Assembly: GCF_003254585.1 (NCBI RefSeq) | Contig: NZ_QJGZ01000041.1 | Span: 372,001-436,000, forward strand | Length of the DNA stretch: 64,000 nucleotides | Direction: 5' to 3' | DNA from: Flavobacterium sharifuzzamanii | GTDB lineage: Bacteria > Bacteroidota > Bacteroidia > Flavobacteriales > Flavobacteriaceae | In this document: positions 1-7,205 of the stretch, in pieces | Layout: each line of letters opens with the position of its first letter | Numbering within the stretch: the first letter of the stretch is position 1 | Program-made: the position numbers and the translations under genes | The notes under the pieces: model-generated | The model's database searches: none | Told to the model about the DNA's origin: nothing | The model's input: only the letters and a program-made list of their open reading frames with translations

Positions 1-2
1 AA

Positions 3-2849
3 ATGAAGAAAAATGTACTAATCGTTTTAGGTCTTGTGACATTTTCAGGACTTTATGCTCAAGACAATAAAAAAGAGCAAGATAGTTTAAAAAACAACGA
101 ACTGTCTGAAGTTACTATTATTGGATCAAGAAGTAAAAACAGAGTAAAAACAGACGTGCCAGTTCCGGTCGATGTTTTTAACGTATCAGAAATAACAAAA
201 GGAGCACCGCAAACGAGCGTAACTCAAATTTTAAATTATGTTGCTCCCTCATTTACGAGTAATCCAACATCTACGGCAGATGCAACAGACCACGTTGATC
301 CAGCACAATTAAGAGGATTAGGGCCAGATCAGGTTTTAATTTTAGTAAACGGAAAAAGAAGACACACAAGTGCTTTAGTAAATATAAATGGATCGCCAGG
401 TAGAGGATCTGTCGGGACAGACTTAAATGCAATTCCGTCTTTTGCTATCGAAAGAATTGAAGTTTTAAGAGACGGAGCTGCCGCACAATATGGTTCTGAT
501 GCAATTGCAGGAGTTATCAATATTGTTCTAAAAAAGAATGCTAATTATCTAACAGGAGGAATTCAATATGGAGCTAATTTATCTTCTGGATCAAATAATT
601 TTGAAGGAGGAGCAGATGGACAAACAGCCCAAATCGATTTAAACTACGGAACTTCATTAGGTAAGCCTGGAAGTTTCTTAAATATCACAGGAACAGCCGT
701 AACAAGACAAGCAACAAGCAGAGCAGGAATTAGAAGCAATGCTATTTTTAATGCTTACAATGCCGTTGAAAATAGAGCAGCGCAAGATGGAGTAGAGATT
801 AACTCTTTGTTTAGCAACATTAATACGACTACAAATTCAGCTCAGATTTTGTCATCATTAAAACAATATGCGCCGCAAGTAAGTTATTTTACACCAGCTC
901 AGCAAAACGCTATTGCATCAGCTTCAACAATTACGCAGATGCAGACGGCTTTAAATTTTGATGTAACAAATAATGAACTAGCTTACAGAGGCCAGCAGAG
1001 AAGTGATTATAATATGAGTGTTGGACAGTCAGAATTGGCAGCAGGACAAGTGTATTTTAATGCTAAATATCCTTTGAGCGAAATCACTTCTTTATATTCT
1101 TTTGGAGGAGTTTCTTATAGAAGCGGTAAATCGTATGCGTTCAATAGATTGCCAAATGGTTCTGGAACTTTCACGCAAGTGTACCAAAACGGATTCTTGC
1201 CAGAAATTGAATCAAAAATTTTAGATGCTTCTGCGGCTGTTGGCGTAAACACACAATTATTTGGGTTTGATACCGATTTAAGTACCAATTTAGGAACGAA
1301 CTCTTTTAACTATGATGTAAATAATTCCATTAATGCAACTTTAGGAACCAATTCTCCTTTTAGTTTTGATGCAGGAAAAGTTTCGTTTTTACAAAGCACA
1401 ACCAATTTGGATTTTAGTAAAAAACTAGATGTTCTTTCTGGACTGAACGTTGCTTTCGGTGGTGAATTCAGATATGAAAACTACCAAATTAAAGCAGGAG
1501 AAGAAGCTTCTTACGGATTATATGATGTAAACGGAAATTTAGTTTCAGGAATTTTGCCAAGCAATTCGCCATTAATTGTGACTGACTTCTTTGGAAACAA
1601 ACGTGGAGCAGGAGCACAAGGATTTTCAGGATTTCAGCCTTCGGATGCTAAAGAAAAACACAGACAAAGTGGTGCAGCTTATGTTGATTTAGAATTGAAT
1701 GCCACTGAAAAATGGCTTATAAATGGAGCTGCACGTTATGAAAACTATTCAGATTTTGGAAATACGGTTACGTTTAAACTGGCTTCTCTTTTAAAATTAA
1801 ATGATAATATCAATTGGAGAATTTCTGGACAGACAGGTTTTAGAGCGCCTTCTTTGCAGCAAAGATATTTTGAGTCAAGTTCAACACAGTTTATAAACGG
1901 TGCTCCATATCAAGTTGGCTATTTTACAAACGATTCGCAAGCGGCAAAAAGTATTGGAATTGAAAGTTTAAAACCAGAAAAATCAAAAAGCATCAGTACA
2001 GGATTTACATTCAAAATTCCTGAAGCTAACATAACCATTGCTACTGATGCTTATTTTACAAGAATCAACGACAGAATTGTACTGTCTGGACAATATTCAA
2101 GACCAACAGATGCACAGATTGCAGCGGCAACTTCACCAGAACAGGCAGAGGCGTTGACTTTATTTCAACAGGCATTTGATTTGAAAGGTGTAGAAAGAGC
2201 TTCGTTCTGGACAAACGGAATAGATTCTGAAACAAAAGGAATTGATTTGGTAATTTCTCAGAAATACGATGTAATTCAGGATTTCACAATTAGAAATGAT
2301 TTTGCATTAAGTTTTAATGAAACCAAAAGAGTAGGAGATCTGCATATTCCGCAGTCTATCGTTAATGCAGGAGGAGAACCTTATATTTATTCTTTCTTTC
2401 CAGAATCGAGCCGAGTATATTTAGAAGAAGCGATTCCGAAATTGAAAGCCAATTTGATGACTACTTTCAACATTAAAAAACTAGATATTTATTTAAGAAA
2501 CAGCTATTTCGGAAAAGTTACAGATCCAGGAGCAACAGATGTAAATCTGGACGGATTTTCTTCTGTGTACGAACATCCAGAATACAGCGCAAAATTGGTT
2601 ACCGATTTATCTCTAGGATATCAGATCAACGAGCATTTGAGAGCTACAATTGGAGTGAATAATATAGGAGATGTTTATCCGGACAGAAATAATCCTGCAA
2701 CTCCAGCCTTTACAAACACAACACCAACTTTGTCGCCAGCGCCAAGTACAGATTTGACAAATGCGAATCAGTTTGCCTATTCAAGAGCAGTTTCTCAATT
2801 CGGATTAAACGGAAGATTTGGTTTTGCCCGTCTGAGCTTTAAATTTTAA
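3..2849 (+). CDS. TonB-dependent outer-membrane receptor
   Basis: The 948-residue product is an outer-membrane receptor that would import a scarce ligand using energy from TonB. A signal peptide (MKKNVLIVLGLVTFSGLYAQ) is followed by a TonB-box-like segment (LSEVTIIGSR) and a plug domain with the typical LRGLGPDQVLILVNGKRR and IERIEVLRDGAAAQYGSDAI motifs. The rest is beta-barrel, ending in the aromatic signature SFKF. The length is normal for siderophore or vitamin receptors. The ligand cannot be read from sequence; its position before sulfur and methionine genes might suggest a sulfur compound or cobalamin, but that is only inference. The ATG lies 2 bases from the window edge, so its promoter is outside. 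Confidence 0.9.
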   Translation: MKKNVLIVLGLVTFSGLYAQDNKKEQDSLKNNELSEVTIIGSRSKNRVKTDVPVPVDVFNVSEITKGAPQTSVTQILNYVAPSFTSNPTSTADATDHVDPAQLRGLGPDQVLILVNGKRRHTSALVNINGSPGRGSVGTDLNAIPSFAIERIEVLRDGAAAQYGSDAIAGVINIVLKKNANYLTGGIQYGANLSSGSNNFEGGADGQTAQIDLNYGTSLGKPGSFLNITGTAVTRQATSRAGIRSNAIFNAYNAVENRAAQDGVEINSLFSNINTTTNSAQILSSLKQYAPQVSYFTPAQQNAIASASTITQMQTALNFDVTNNELAYRGQQRSDYNMSVGQSELAAGQVYFNAKYPLSEITSLYSFGGVSYRSGKSYAFNRLPNGSGTFTQVYQNGFLPEIESKILDASAAVGVNTQLFGFDTDLSTNLGTNSFNYDVNNSINATLGTNSPFSFDAGKVSFLQSTTNLDFSKKLDVLSGLNVAFGGEFRYENYQIKAGEEASYGLYDVNGNLVSGILPSNSPLIVTDFFGNKRGAGAQGFSGFQPSDAKEKHRQSGAAYVDLELNATEKWLINGAARYENYSDFGNTVTFKLASLLKLNDNINWRISGQTGFRAPSLQQRYFESSSTQFINGAPYQVGYFTNDSQAAKSIGIESLKPEKSKSISTGFTFKIPEANITIATDAYFTRINDRIVLSGQYSRPTDAQIAAATSPEQAEALTLFQQAFDLKGVERASFWTNGIDSETKGIDLVISQKYDVIQDFTIRNDFALSFNETKRVGDLHIPQSIVNAGGEPYIYSFFPESSRVYLEEAIPKLKANLMTTFNIKKLDIYLRNSYFGKVTDPGATDVNLDGFSSVYEHPEYSAKLVTDLSLGYQINEHLRATIGVNNIGDVYPDRNNPATPAFTNTTPTLSPAPSTDLTNANQFAYSRAVSQFGLNGRFGFARLSFKF

Positions 2850-2855
2850 TTAAAT

Positions 2856-2898
2856 AAATTTCTTTCAAGTCTTTATTTGAAAGGCTTGAAAGAAATTT
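2856..2898 (+). terminator. Terminator hairpin after the TonB receptor
   Basis: A 14-bp perfect inverted repeat (AAATTTCTTTCAAG and its complement) starts 6 bases after the receptor stop codon. No long U-tract follows on the plus strand, so it may act as a processing or stability hairpin as well as a terminator. Confidence 0.6.
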
Positions 2899-2930
2899 CA
2901 AAAAAAATAGTACAAAATTTCAATTTTAAT

Positions 2931-2961
2931 TTGGTCGTTCAAAAAATACTTATTACATTTA
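2931..2961 (+). promoter_or_regulatory. Candidate promoter for the Cys/Met leader
   Basis: TTG at 2931 and TACATTTA at 2954-2961, separated by 20 bases, resemble the Bacteroidota TTG-N19-TAnnTTTG promoter with one mismatch. Transcription would begin about 50 bases before the leader peptide. Confidence 0.5.
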
Positions 2962-3015
2962 CTCTATCGAATTAGTAGAATTTAAAAAATAGTCGAATTC
3001 AAATTTTAAATCAAA

Positions 3016-3096
3016 ATGAAAACAATAGCAAAAGGAAATATAATGTGTTGTAAGATGATGCAAATGTGCATCCCAATTTGCTGTTGCCAAAAGTGA
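3016..3096 (+). CDS. Cys/Met-rich leader peptide (26 aa), probable attenuator
   Basis: A 26-codon frame that I read as a regulatory leader peptide. It contains six Cys and four internal Met codons: MCCKMMQMC in the middle and CCC three residues before the end. Its stop lies 30 bases before a strong intrinsic terminator, and the genes beyond make homocysteine. A ribosome stalled at the first Cys or Met codons would leave CCAAAAG at the end of the frame (3087-3093) free to pair with CTTTTGG in the left arm of the terminator (3131-3137), preventing termination; a ribosome that reaches the stop would cover it and let the terminator form. Role inferred from architecture. A metal-binding micropeptide is the alternative. 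Confidence 0.7.
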   Translation: MKTIAKGNIMCCKMMQMCIPICCCQK

Positions 3097-3126
3097 AAGA
3101 GACAATCTTTGTTATAGTTAAACTAT

Positions 3127-3163
3127 AAGCCCTTTTGGTCGCCATCCGAAAGGGCTTTTTTAT
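3127..3163 (+). terminator. Intrinsic terminator/attenuator after the Cys/Met leader
   Basis: The arms AAGCCCTTTTGG and CCGAAAGGGCTT are followed by six T. A second perfect palindrome (TTATAGTT and its complement, 3113-3129) overlaps its left edge and could be a pause hairpin. The left arm is complementary to the last codons of the leader frame. Confidence 0.8.
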
Positions 3164-3187
3164 TTCCAACATTTTAAATTTAAAATC

Positions 3188-3364
3188 ATGAATACACTAG
3201 ATATAAATACAATCGCATTTCAATACTTATTAAGAAATAACAATTCGGAAGAATCATCAACTGAAACTCTAAAGTATGATCCCGCACAGCAGATAAAAAC
3301 GCAGAAATCATTACTGTTTCATTTATATGATCTTGAAGAAGAAGCTGAAGATATTTTAGCTTAA
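3188..3364 (+). CDS. Small acidic protein of 58 aa, unknown function
   Basis: Not recognised. The 58-residue frame begins MNTLDINTIAFQYLLR, has a polar, Ser/Glu-rich centre and ends SLLFHLYDLEEEAEDILA, acidic and probably helical. No signal peptide, membrane segment or Cys. It lies between the attenuator and the O-acetylhomoserine sulfhydrylase gene, 70 bases upstream of the latter and in the same direction, so it should be expressed only when the attenuator is read through. The protein at 6620-6835 sits in an equivalent place behind another attenuator and shares a short SLLF-x2-Y motif near its C terminus. It could be a regulator or assembly factor for the pathway; nothing in the sequence settles this. 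Confidence 0.55.
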   Translation: MNTLDINTIAFQYLLRNNNSEESSTETLKYDPAQQIKTQKSLLFHLYDLEEEAEDILA

Positions 3365-3434
3365 ATCAATTTCAAAAATTAAAATCAATTACAATATATA
3401 AACGTATTAAAAATACCTAAAAAACTAAGAAATC

Positions 3435-4739
3435 ATGAGTACACAAAAATTTGCAACAAACGCATTGCACGCAGGACACGACGTAACAAAAAACGCAGGA
3501 ACTAGAGCAGTACCAATTTATCAGACATCATCATACGTATTTAATAACGCCGATCACGCAGCCAATTTATTTGGTCTTGCCGAAGCCGGATTTATTTACA
3601 CTAGATTAAATAATCCGACAAATGATATTTTAGAACAGCGACTGGCGGCGCTCGAAGGCGGAATTGGAGCTGTAGTAACCGCTTCTGGAGCATCTGCAAT
3701 TTCTACAACTTTATTGACTTTGCTAAAAGCAGGAGATCATATCGTAGCTTCAAATAGTTTATACGGAGGAACTTATAATCTTTTAAAAGTTACCTTGCCA
3801 AGATTAGGAATTACTACCACATTTGTAGATCCTTCAAAACCAGAAAATTTCACCAAAGCAGCAAAAGAAAACACAAGAGCTTTCTTTGTTGAGTCTCTTG
3901 GAAATCCAAAATTAGACGTACTAGACTTAAAAGCAATTTCGGCAGAAGCCAAAGCATTCAAAGTACCATTTATAGTAGACAATACAGTTGCGACACCTTA
4001 TTTATTAAACCCAATTAAATATGGTGCCGATATTGTAATTCACTCCTTAACAAAATATATCGCAGGAAACGGAACTTCATTAGGAGGCGTTATCATTGAT
4101 GCTGGAAACTTTGATTGGGCAAACGGAAAATTTCCTGAATTTACCGAACCATCTGCAGGATACCACGGATTAGTATATCATGAAGCCTTAGGAAATGCAG
4201 CTTTTATAGCAAAAGCTCGAATTGAAGGTTTACGTGATTTTGGTGCCGCTTTGAGTCCATTTAATGCTTTTCAGATTATTCAGGGACTAGAAACACTTCC
4301 AATCCGAATCAAGAAACATAGTGAAAATGCTTTGGCTCTAGCTGAATGGTTAGAAAAACAAGATGAGGTGGTTTGGGTAAATTATCCAGGTCTAAAATCG
4401 AATAAATATAATGCTTTGGCTAAAGAATATCTTCCAGAAGGACAAAGCGGTATTATCACTTTCGGATTAAAAGGAGGTTTTGATGCGGCCAAAAAAGTAG
4501 TAGATGATACAAAATTGTTCTCTTTGCTGGCCAATATTGGTGACACAAAATCACTAATTATTCACCCTGCAAGTACGACACATCAGCAATTGACAGAAGC
4601 AGAACAAATAGAAACTGGAGTTTCTAAAGATTTGATCCGTCTGTCTGTTGGAATTGAAGATATTGAAGATTTAATTGCAGATCTGCAAACTGTTTTTGAG
4701 AGCGTTTCGCTTTCTCAATTCAGCATCAATAAAAATTAG
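3435..4739 (+). CDS. metY: O-acetylhomoserine (thiol)-lyase family enzyme
   Basis: A 434-residue PLP enzyme of the Cys/Met metabolism family, expected to join O-acetylhomoserine and sulfide to give homocysteine in the cytoplasm. Family features include YQTSSYVF near the N terminus, YTRLNNPTND, TASGASAISTTLLTLLKAGD, the aspartate that holds the PLP ring nitrogen (FIVDNTVATPYL), and the PLP lysine in VIHSLTKYIAGNGTSLGG. The length, and the insert before the C-terminal domain, fit MetY rather than the shorter MetZ encoded at 11870. It is preceded by the Cys/Met leader attenuator, which fits control by methionine or cysteine supply. A terminator follows directly. Exact acyl-donor specificity is inferred. 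Confidence 0.9.
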   Translation: MSTQKFATNALHAGHDVTKNAGTRAVPIYQTSSYVFNNADHAANLFGLAEAGFIYTRLNNPTNDILEQRLAALEGGIGAVVTASGASAISTTLLTLLKAGDHIVASNSLYGGTYNLLKVTLPRLGITTTFVDPSKPENFTKAAKENTRAFFVESLGNPKLDVLDLKAISAEAKAFKVPFIVDNTVATPYLLNPIKYGADIVIHSLTKYIAGNGTSLGGVIIDAGNFDWANGKFPEFTEPSAGYHGLVYHEALGNAAFIAKARIEGLRDFGAALSPFNAFQIIQGLETLPIRIKKHSENALALAEWLEKQDEVVWVNYPGLKSNKYNALAKEYLPEGQSGIITFGLKGGFDAAKKVVDDTKLFSLLANIGDTKSLIIHPASTTHQQLTEAEQIETGVSKDLIRLSVGIEDIEDLIADLQTVFESVSLSQFSINKN

Positions 4740-4762
4740 GTTTTTTTGTTTTTTGTTTGAAA

Positions 4763-4803
4763 AATTGCCTTTAGCGAGTGGCTTTGCTAAAGGTAATTTT
4801 TTA
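4763..4803 (+). terminator. Intrinsic terminator after metY
   Basis: Arms AATTGCCTTTAGC and GCTAAAGGTAATT with one wobble pair and a 10-base loop, followed by a T-run. It separates metY from the homoserine dehydrogenase paralogue. Confidence 0.85.
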
Positions 4804-4828
4804 TGAAAAGCATCTTTATAAATTTAAA

Positions 4829-4867
4829 CCATATGTAGAGACGCACTACAGTGCGTCTTAAATTATG
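4829..4867. repeat. Short palindromic repeat with AGACGCAC arms
   Basis: AGACGCAC and GTGCGTCT form an 8-bp perfect hairpin at 4839-4858, flanked by CCATA and TTATGG. This looks like a dispersed flavobacterial intergenic palindrome. It contains the GTG at 4851 that would otherwise be an upstream start for the next gene. Confidence 0.55.
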
Positions 4868-4892
4868 GTTGAAAACTAAAATGTTAGAAATT

Positions 4893-5981
4893 ATGTCAAA
4901 GCTTAAAATAAACATTATCCTTTTCGGAATTGGTAATATCGGAAGCACTTTGATTAATCAGATTATTGAAAGTCAGGACTTTTTTCTCGAAAGTAAAAAT
5001 GTCGATTTTCATTTTCCTATTATAACCAATTCGACGGTTGCTTTTTTTGAGAAAGAAGGCGTAGGCTATTCTTGGGAAACCAATTTTAGACAATTGGCAG
5101 TTCCTTTTAAAGTAGAAGATATTGTCGAATTTGCACAAGAAAACGAATTTGAAAATTTGATTGCCGTAGACGCAACAGCCAGCGATGAATTGGTGAAACA
5201 CTATAATACGCTAATCAAAAACGGATTTAATATTGTAGCAGTAAACAAAAAAGCCAATACGCTTCCGATAGACTTGTATAAAGAACTGCGAGCAGATCTT
5301 AAAAAGTATGATAAAGAGTTTTTATATGAAACCTCGGTCGAAACTGGAATTCCTGTTCTACAGACCTTAAGAGATTTGTATTATTCGGGCGAAAAAATCA
5401 CCAAGATTCGAGGCGTTTTCTCTGATAATCTGAGTTATGTCTTTAATCGATTTTCATCAGAAGAAGTTTCTTTTTCATCTGTTCTAAAAGACGCAAGCCT
5501 TTTGGGATTAATGAAATCAAATTTTAAAGAAGATCTTTCTGGAAATGATACAGCAAGAAAGCTTTTGATATTGGCCAGAGAAATAGGAAAAGATTTTGAG
5601 CTTTCAGATATTGAAATAAAACCTTTTATAACTGAAGAACATTTGGAAAAGAATGGTGTGCTAAATAAGGAGGCTGTTGATAAATCTTTTAAGATTGCCA
5701 AAATTACTCAGGCAGAAAATCATGTGCTTCGATATGTAGGAGAATTTGATTTAGAAAAAGGCACTTTAGAAACCAAATTAATTTCGGAACCAGCAGCTTC
5801 TCCAATCGGACAATTGAAAGGTTCCGACACTATTTTTGAAATTTATACTAAATCTTATGCTGATATTCCGATTGTAATTCAGAGCGCTCCGCCATGTAAA
5901 CAGGCAATTTCGAGAGGAATTATAACCGATATTCTGAAAATTGTGGAGCGAATTAGGACAAAAGAAGCTGTTTGGCTGTAA
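4893..5981 (+). CDS. Homoserine dehydrogenase-like protein with altered active site
   Basis: A 362-residue protein aligned end to end with the homoserine dehydrogenase half of ThrA at 8197-10611, without aspartokinase or ACT domains. The NAD(P) fold is kept (GIGNIG), as are NKKANT and the GND-x3-K catalytic block. However, GYTEPDPREDLCGNDVGRK in ThrA is here GLMKSNFKEDLSGNDTARK: the Glu that binds homoserine in known enzymes is Lys. GAGLP has become ETGIP and SGTLSY has become SDNLSY. It is therefore a divergent paralogue that may be inactive, regulatory or active on another substrate. I chose ATG 4893; ATG 4881 is possible, and GTG 4851 lies in a repeat hairpin and is unlikely. Confidence 0.8.
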   Translation: MSKLKINIILFGIGNIGSTLINQIIESQDFFLESKNVDFHFPIITNSTVAFFEKEGVGYSWETNFRQLAVPFKVEDIVEFAQENEFENLIAVDATASDELVKHYNTLIKNGFNIVAVNKKANTLPIDLYKELRADLKKYDKEFLYETSVETGIPVLQTLRDLYYSGEKITKIRGVFSDNLSYVFNRFSSEEVSFSSVLKDASLLGLMKSNFKEDLSGNDTARKLLILAREIGKDFELSDIEIKPFITEEHLEKNGVLNKEAVDKSFKIAKITQAENHVLRYVGEFDLEKGTLETKLISEPAASPIGQLKGSDTIFEIYTKSYADIPIVIQSAPPCKQAISRGIITDILKIVERIRTKEAVWL

Positions 5982-6008
5982 TTTTTTAGAGAAAAAAGAA
6001 AAAGGTTC

Positions 6009-6030
6009 TTTGATAAACTGATTTATCAAA
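6009..6030 (+). terminator. Hairpin after the homoserine dehydrogenase paralogue
   Basis: TTTGATAAA, a 4-base loop and TTTATCAAA form a 9-bp perfect stem 28 bases after the stop codon. There is no U-tract, so termination is uncertain. Confidence 0.4.
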
Positions 6031-6165
6031 TGGAATTATTAAGAAAAACAAGCTTGTTTTGTAAGTTTTTTACCTTTATTATTTCGTTTTCGTTTTTGTA
6101 GGATGTTTTTTGACGCTAAAAAACTGATTTTTAACGATTTTTGTAATTAAATTCTTGAATTTAAT

Positions 6166-6196
6166 TTGTGTAATAAAAAAAATATTTGCATATTTG
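6166..6196 (+). promoter_or_regulatory. Candidate promoter for the tandem leader region
   Basis: TTG at 6166-6168 and CATATTTG at 6189-6196 are spaced by 20 bases and match the Bacteroidota promoter except for the first T of the -7 box. It lies 27 bases before the first of two leader frames. Confidence 0.45.
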
Positions 6197-6223
6197 TTAT
6201 ACCCAAAAACTACTAGAAATCAA

Positions 6224-6295
6224 ATGAACTTAAAAGTCAACAAAATGTTTTGTGCCATTTCGGTTAAGACCGAGACGGGGGTCTCTATTGCTTAA
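6224..6295 (+). CDS. Putative leader peptide (23 aa), tandem attenuator unit 1
   Basis: A short frame beginning MNLKVNKMFCAISVK and ending TETGVSIA, directly followed by a terminator. Two Thr, three Val, two Ile and an internal Met/Cys pair could in principle sense aspartate-family amino acids, but no residue dominates, so the sensed amino acid is unclear. The coding region contains GAGAC and GTCTC (6272-6285), which form a small stem. Assignment as a leader rests on the promoter, short-frame, terminator layout and on the NKMF shared with the next unit. Confidence 0.45.
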   Translation: MNLKVNKMFCAISVKTETGVSIA

Positions 6296-6329
6296 AAAAA
6301 TTGTAAGAATACAATAATAATATAGTAAG

Positions 6330-6366
6330 AGCCTCTCAAGAAATTTTGGGAGGCTTTTTAATTTAC
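6330..6366 (+). terminator. Terminator/attenuator after tandem leader 1
   Basis: Arms GCCTCTCAA and TTGGGAGGC (one G-U pair) enclose a short loop and are followed by TTTTTAATTT. Confidence 0.75.
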
Positions 6367-6425
6367 AACAAATGCAGAATTTAAATAAAATACAATATAA
6401 ATCACAGATGAATAAATCCTTACAG

Positions 6426-6473
6426 ATGAACAAGATGTTTACTGTCGCGCTTATTTGCGCATACGTCTGTTGA
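6426..6473 (+). CDS. Putative leader peptide MNKMFTVALICAYVC, tandem attenuator unit 2
   Basis: A 15-codon frame with Cys at positions 11 and 15 and Met at 1 and 4, ending 30 bases before a strong terminator. It shares NKMF with the upstream unit. CTAAAAG just after the stop can pair with CTTTTGG of the terminator left arm, the same kind of antiterminator seen for the leader at 3016. An in-frame ATG at 6372 would give a longer version with several Gln, Lys and Asn residues. Confidence 0.5.
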   Translation: MNKMFTVALICAYVC

Positions 6474-6503
6474 TACTAAAAGTATATATGAGTGTAAAAA
6501 CTT

Positions 6504-6545
6504 AAACCCTTTTGGTATCTTAAAATCCAAAAGGGTTTTTTTATT
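6504..6545 (+). terminator. Terminator/attenuator after tandem leader 2
   Basis: A 12-bp perfect inverted repeat, AAACCCTTTTGG and CCAAAAGGGTTT, with an 11-base loop and a seven-T run. The left arm contains the same CCCTTTTGG as the attenuator at 3127, suggesting related control elements. Confidence 0.85.
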
Positions 6546-6619
6546 CCAGGAAACGATTTAACAAAAAGATAAACGAGAAATAAAGATTATAAAACACAAC
6601 TTAACTAAAACTTAATATC

Positions 6620-6835
6620 ATGAGCACATTGAACTACTTAGCAGAAAAAATTTCAAATTTGAAAAACAGAAGGACTAGAAAAAATAATCCGCCACCAACA
6701 AACGAATTAGCTCACCCAAGATTCGGAATAACTGAGGCTGGAATCACAGAGGAAGGTAAAGCTGGTGAAAAAAAAGCACCAAACTCATTATTGTTTTTGA
6801 TGTATTCAAAAGAAAATGAAACGCTTTTTATCTAA
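6620..6835 (+). CDS. Small protein of 71 aa, unknown function
   Basis: Not recognised. The 71-residue frame has a basic N-terminal part (KNRRTRKNN), a PPPTNE turn, a glycine-rich middle with a short repeat (GITEAGITEEG) and a hydrophobic SLLFLMY near the C terminus. No signal peptide or Cys. It lies behind two tandem leader/terminator units and upstream of the SAM riboswitch that controls metX-thrA, a position comparable to the 58-residue protein at 3188 behind the Cys/Met attenuator. Its start is the first ATG after the terminator. Coding status is likely but not proven; conservation in related genomes would decide. Confidence 0.5.
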   Translation: MSTLNYLAEKISNLKNRRTRKNNPPPTNELAHPRFGITEAGITEEGKAGEKKAPNSLLFLMYSKENETLFI

Positions 6836-6967
6836 ACGGAAAAAGTATCATAAACTAGGGTAAAACCTGCTTAATTTTACTGGGCATTTTTGTTCGGTAA
6901 ATTTTTGCGTATAATAGTTTTTGCTAAAGTAAGTCTCAGAAATTTAACAAACACTTTTAGATAAAAT

Positions 6968-6998
6968 TTGTTTGTTAGAGAAATTAGTAGTTAATTTG
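6968..6998 (+). promoter_or_regulatory. Candidate promoter of the metX-thrA transcript
   Basis: TTG at 6968-6970, 20 bases, then TTAATTTG, one mismatch from TAnnTTTG. It lies about 30 bases upstream of the SAM aptamer, the expected arrangement. Confidence 0.5.
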
Positions 6999-7028
6999 CA
7001 CTCGTTAAGTTCAAACAAATATTGAAAT

Positions 7029-7134
7029 GTTATAAAGAAAGGACGAGGGATTAGACCCGATGAAGCCTTAGCAACCCTTCGGTAAAACGAAGAAGGTGCT
7101 ACATTCTACCACGCCAAACGTGGAAAGATAACAA
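7029..7134 (+). promoter_or_regulatory. SAM-I (S-box) riboswitch upstream of metX-thrA
   Basis: The conserved core is present in order: GAGGGATTAGACCCGATGAA, CCTTAGCAACC, GAAGGTGCTACATTCTACC and the final AAAGATAAC. P1 can form between TGTTAT (7029) and ATAACA (7129-7134). P3 and P4 hairpins are readable (CTTCGGTAAAACGAAG; CACGCCAAACGTG). It should bind S-adenosylmethionine and reduce expression of the downstream genes when SAM is plentiful. After the aptamer a CTAG-loop-CTAG and T-run are visible, but I cannot define a clean terminator; control could be at translation. Confidence 0.93.
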
Positions 7135-7205
7135 CAAGATTTTTTCTAGTTAAACCTAGTTTTTCTTTCTAATATTTCCATATACAAGTCAATAATACAA
7201 TAGAT

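Noticed and set aside
4851..4892. In-frame GTG start extending the homoserine dehydrogenase paralogue by 14 residues
   Set aside because: The GTG lies inside an 8-bp palindromic repeat and the added residues (RLKLWLKTKMLEI) match nothing in the ThrA alignment.
6030..6101. Short frame MELLRKTSLFCKFFTF as another leader peptide
   Set aside because: No terminator follows before the next promoter and no residue is enriched in a telling way.
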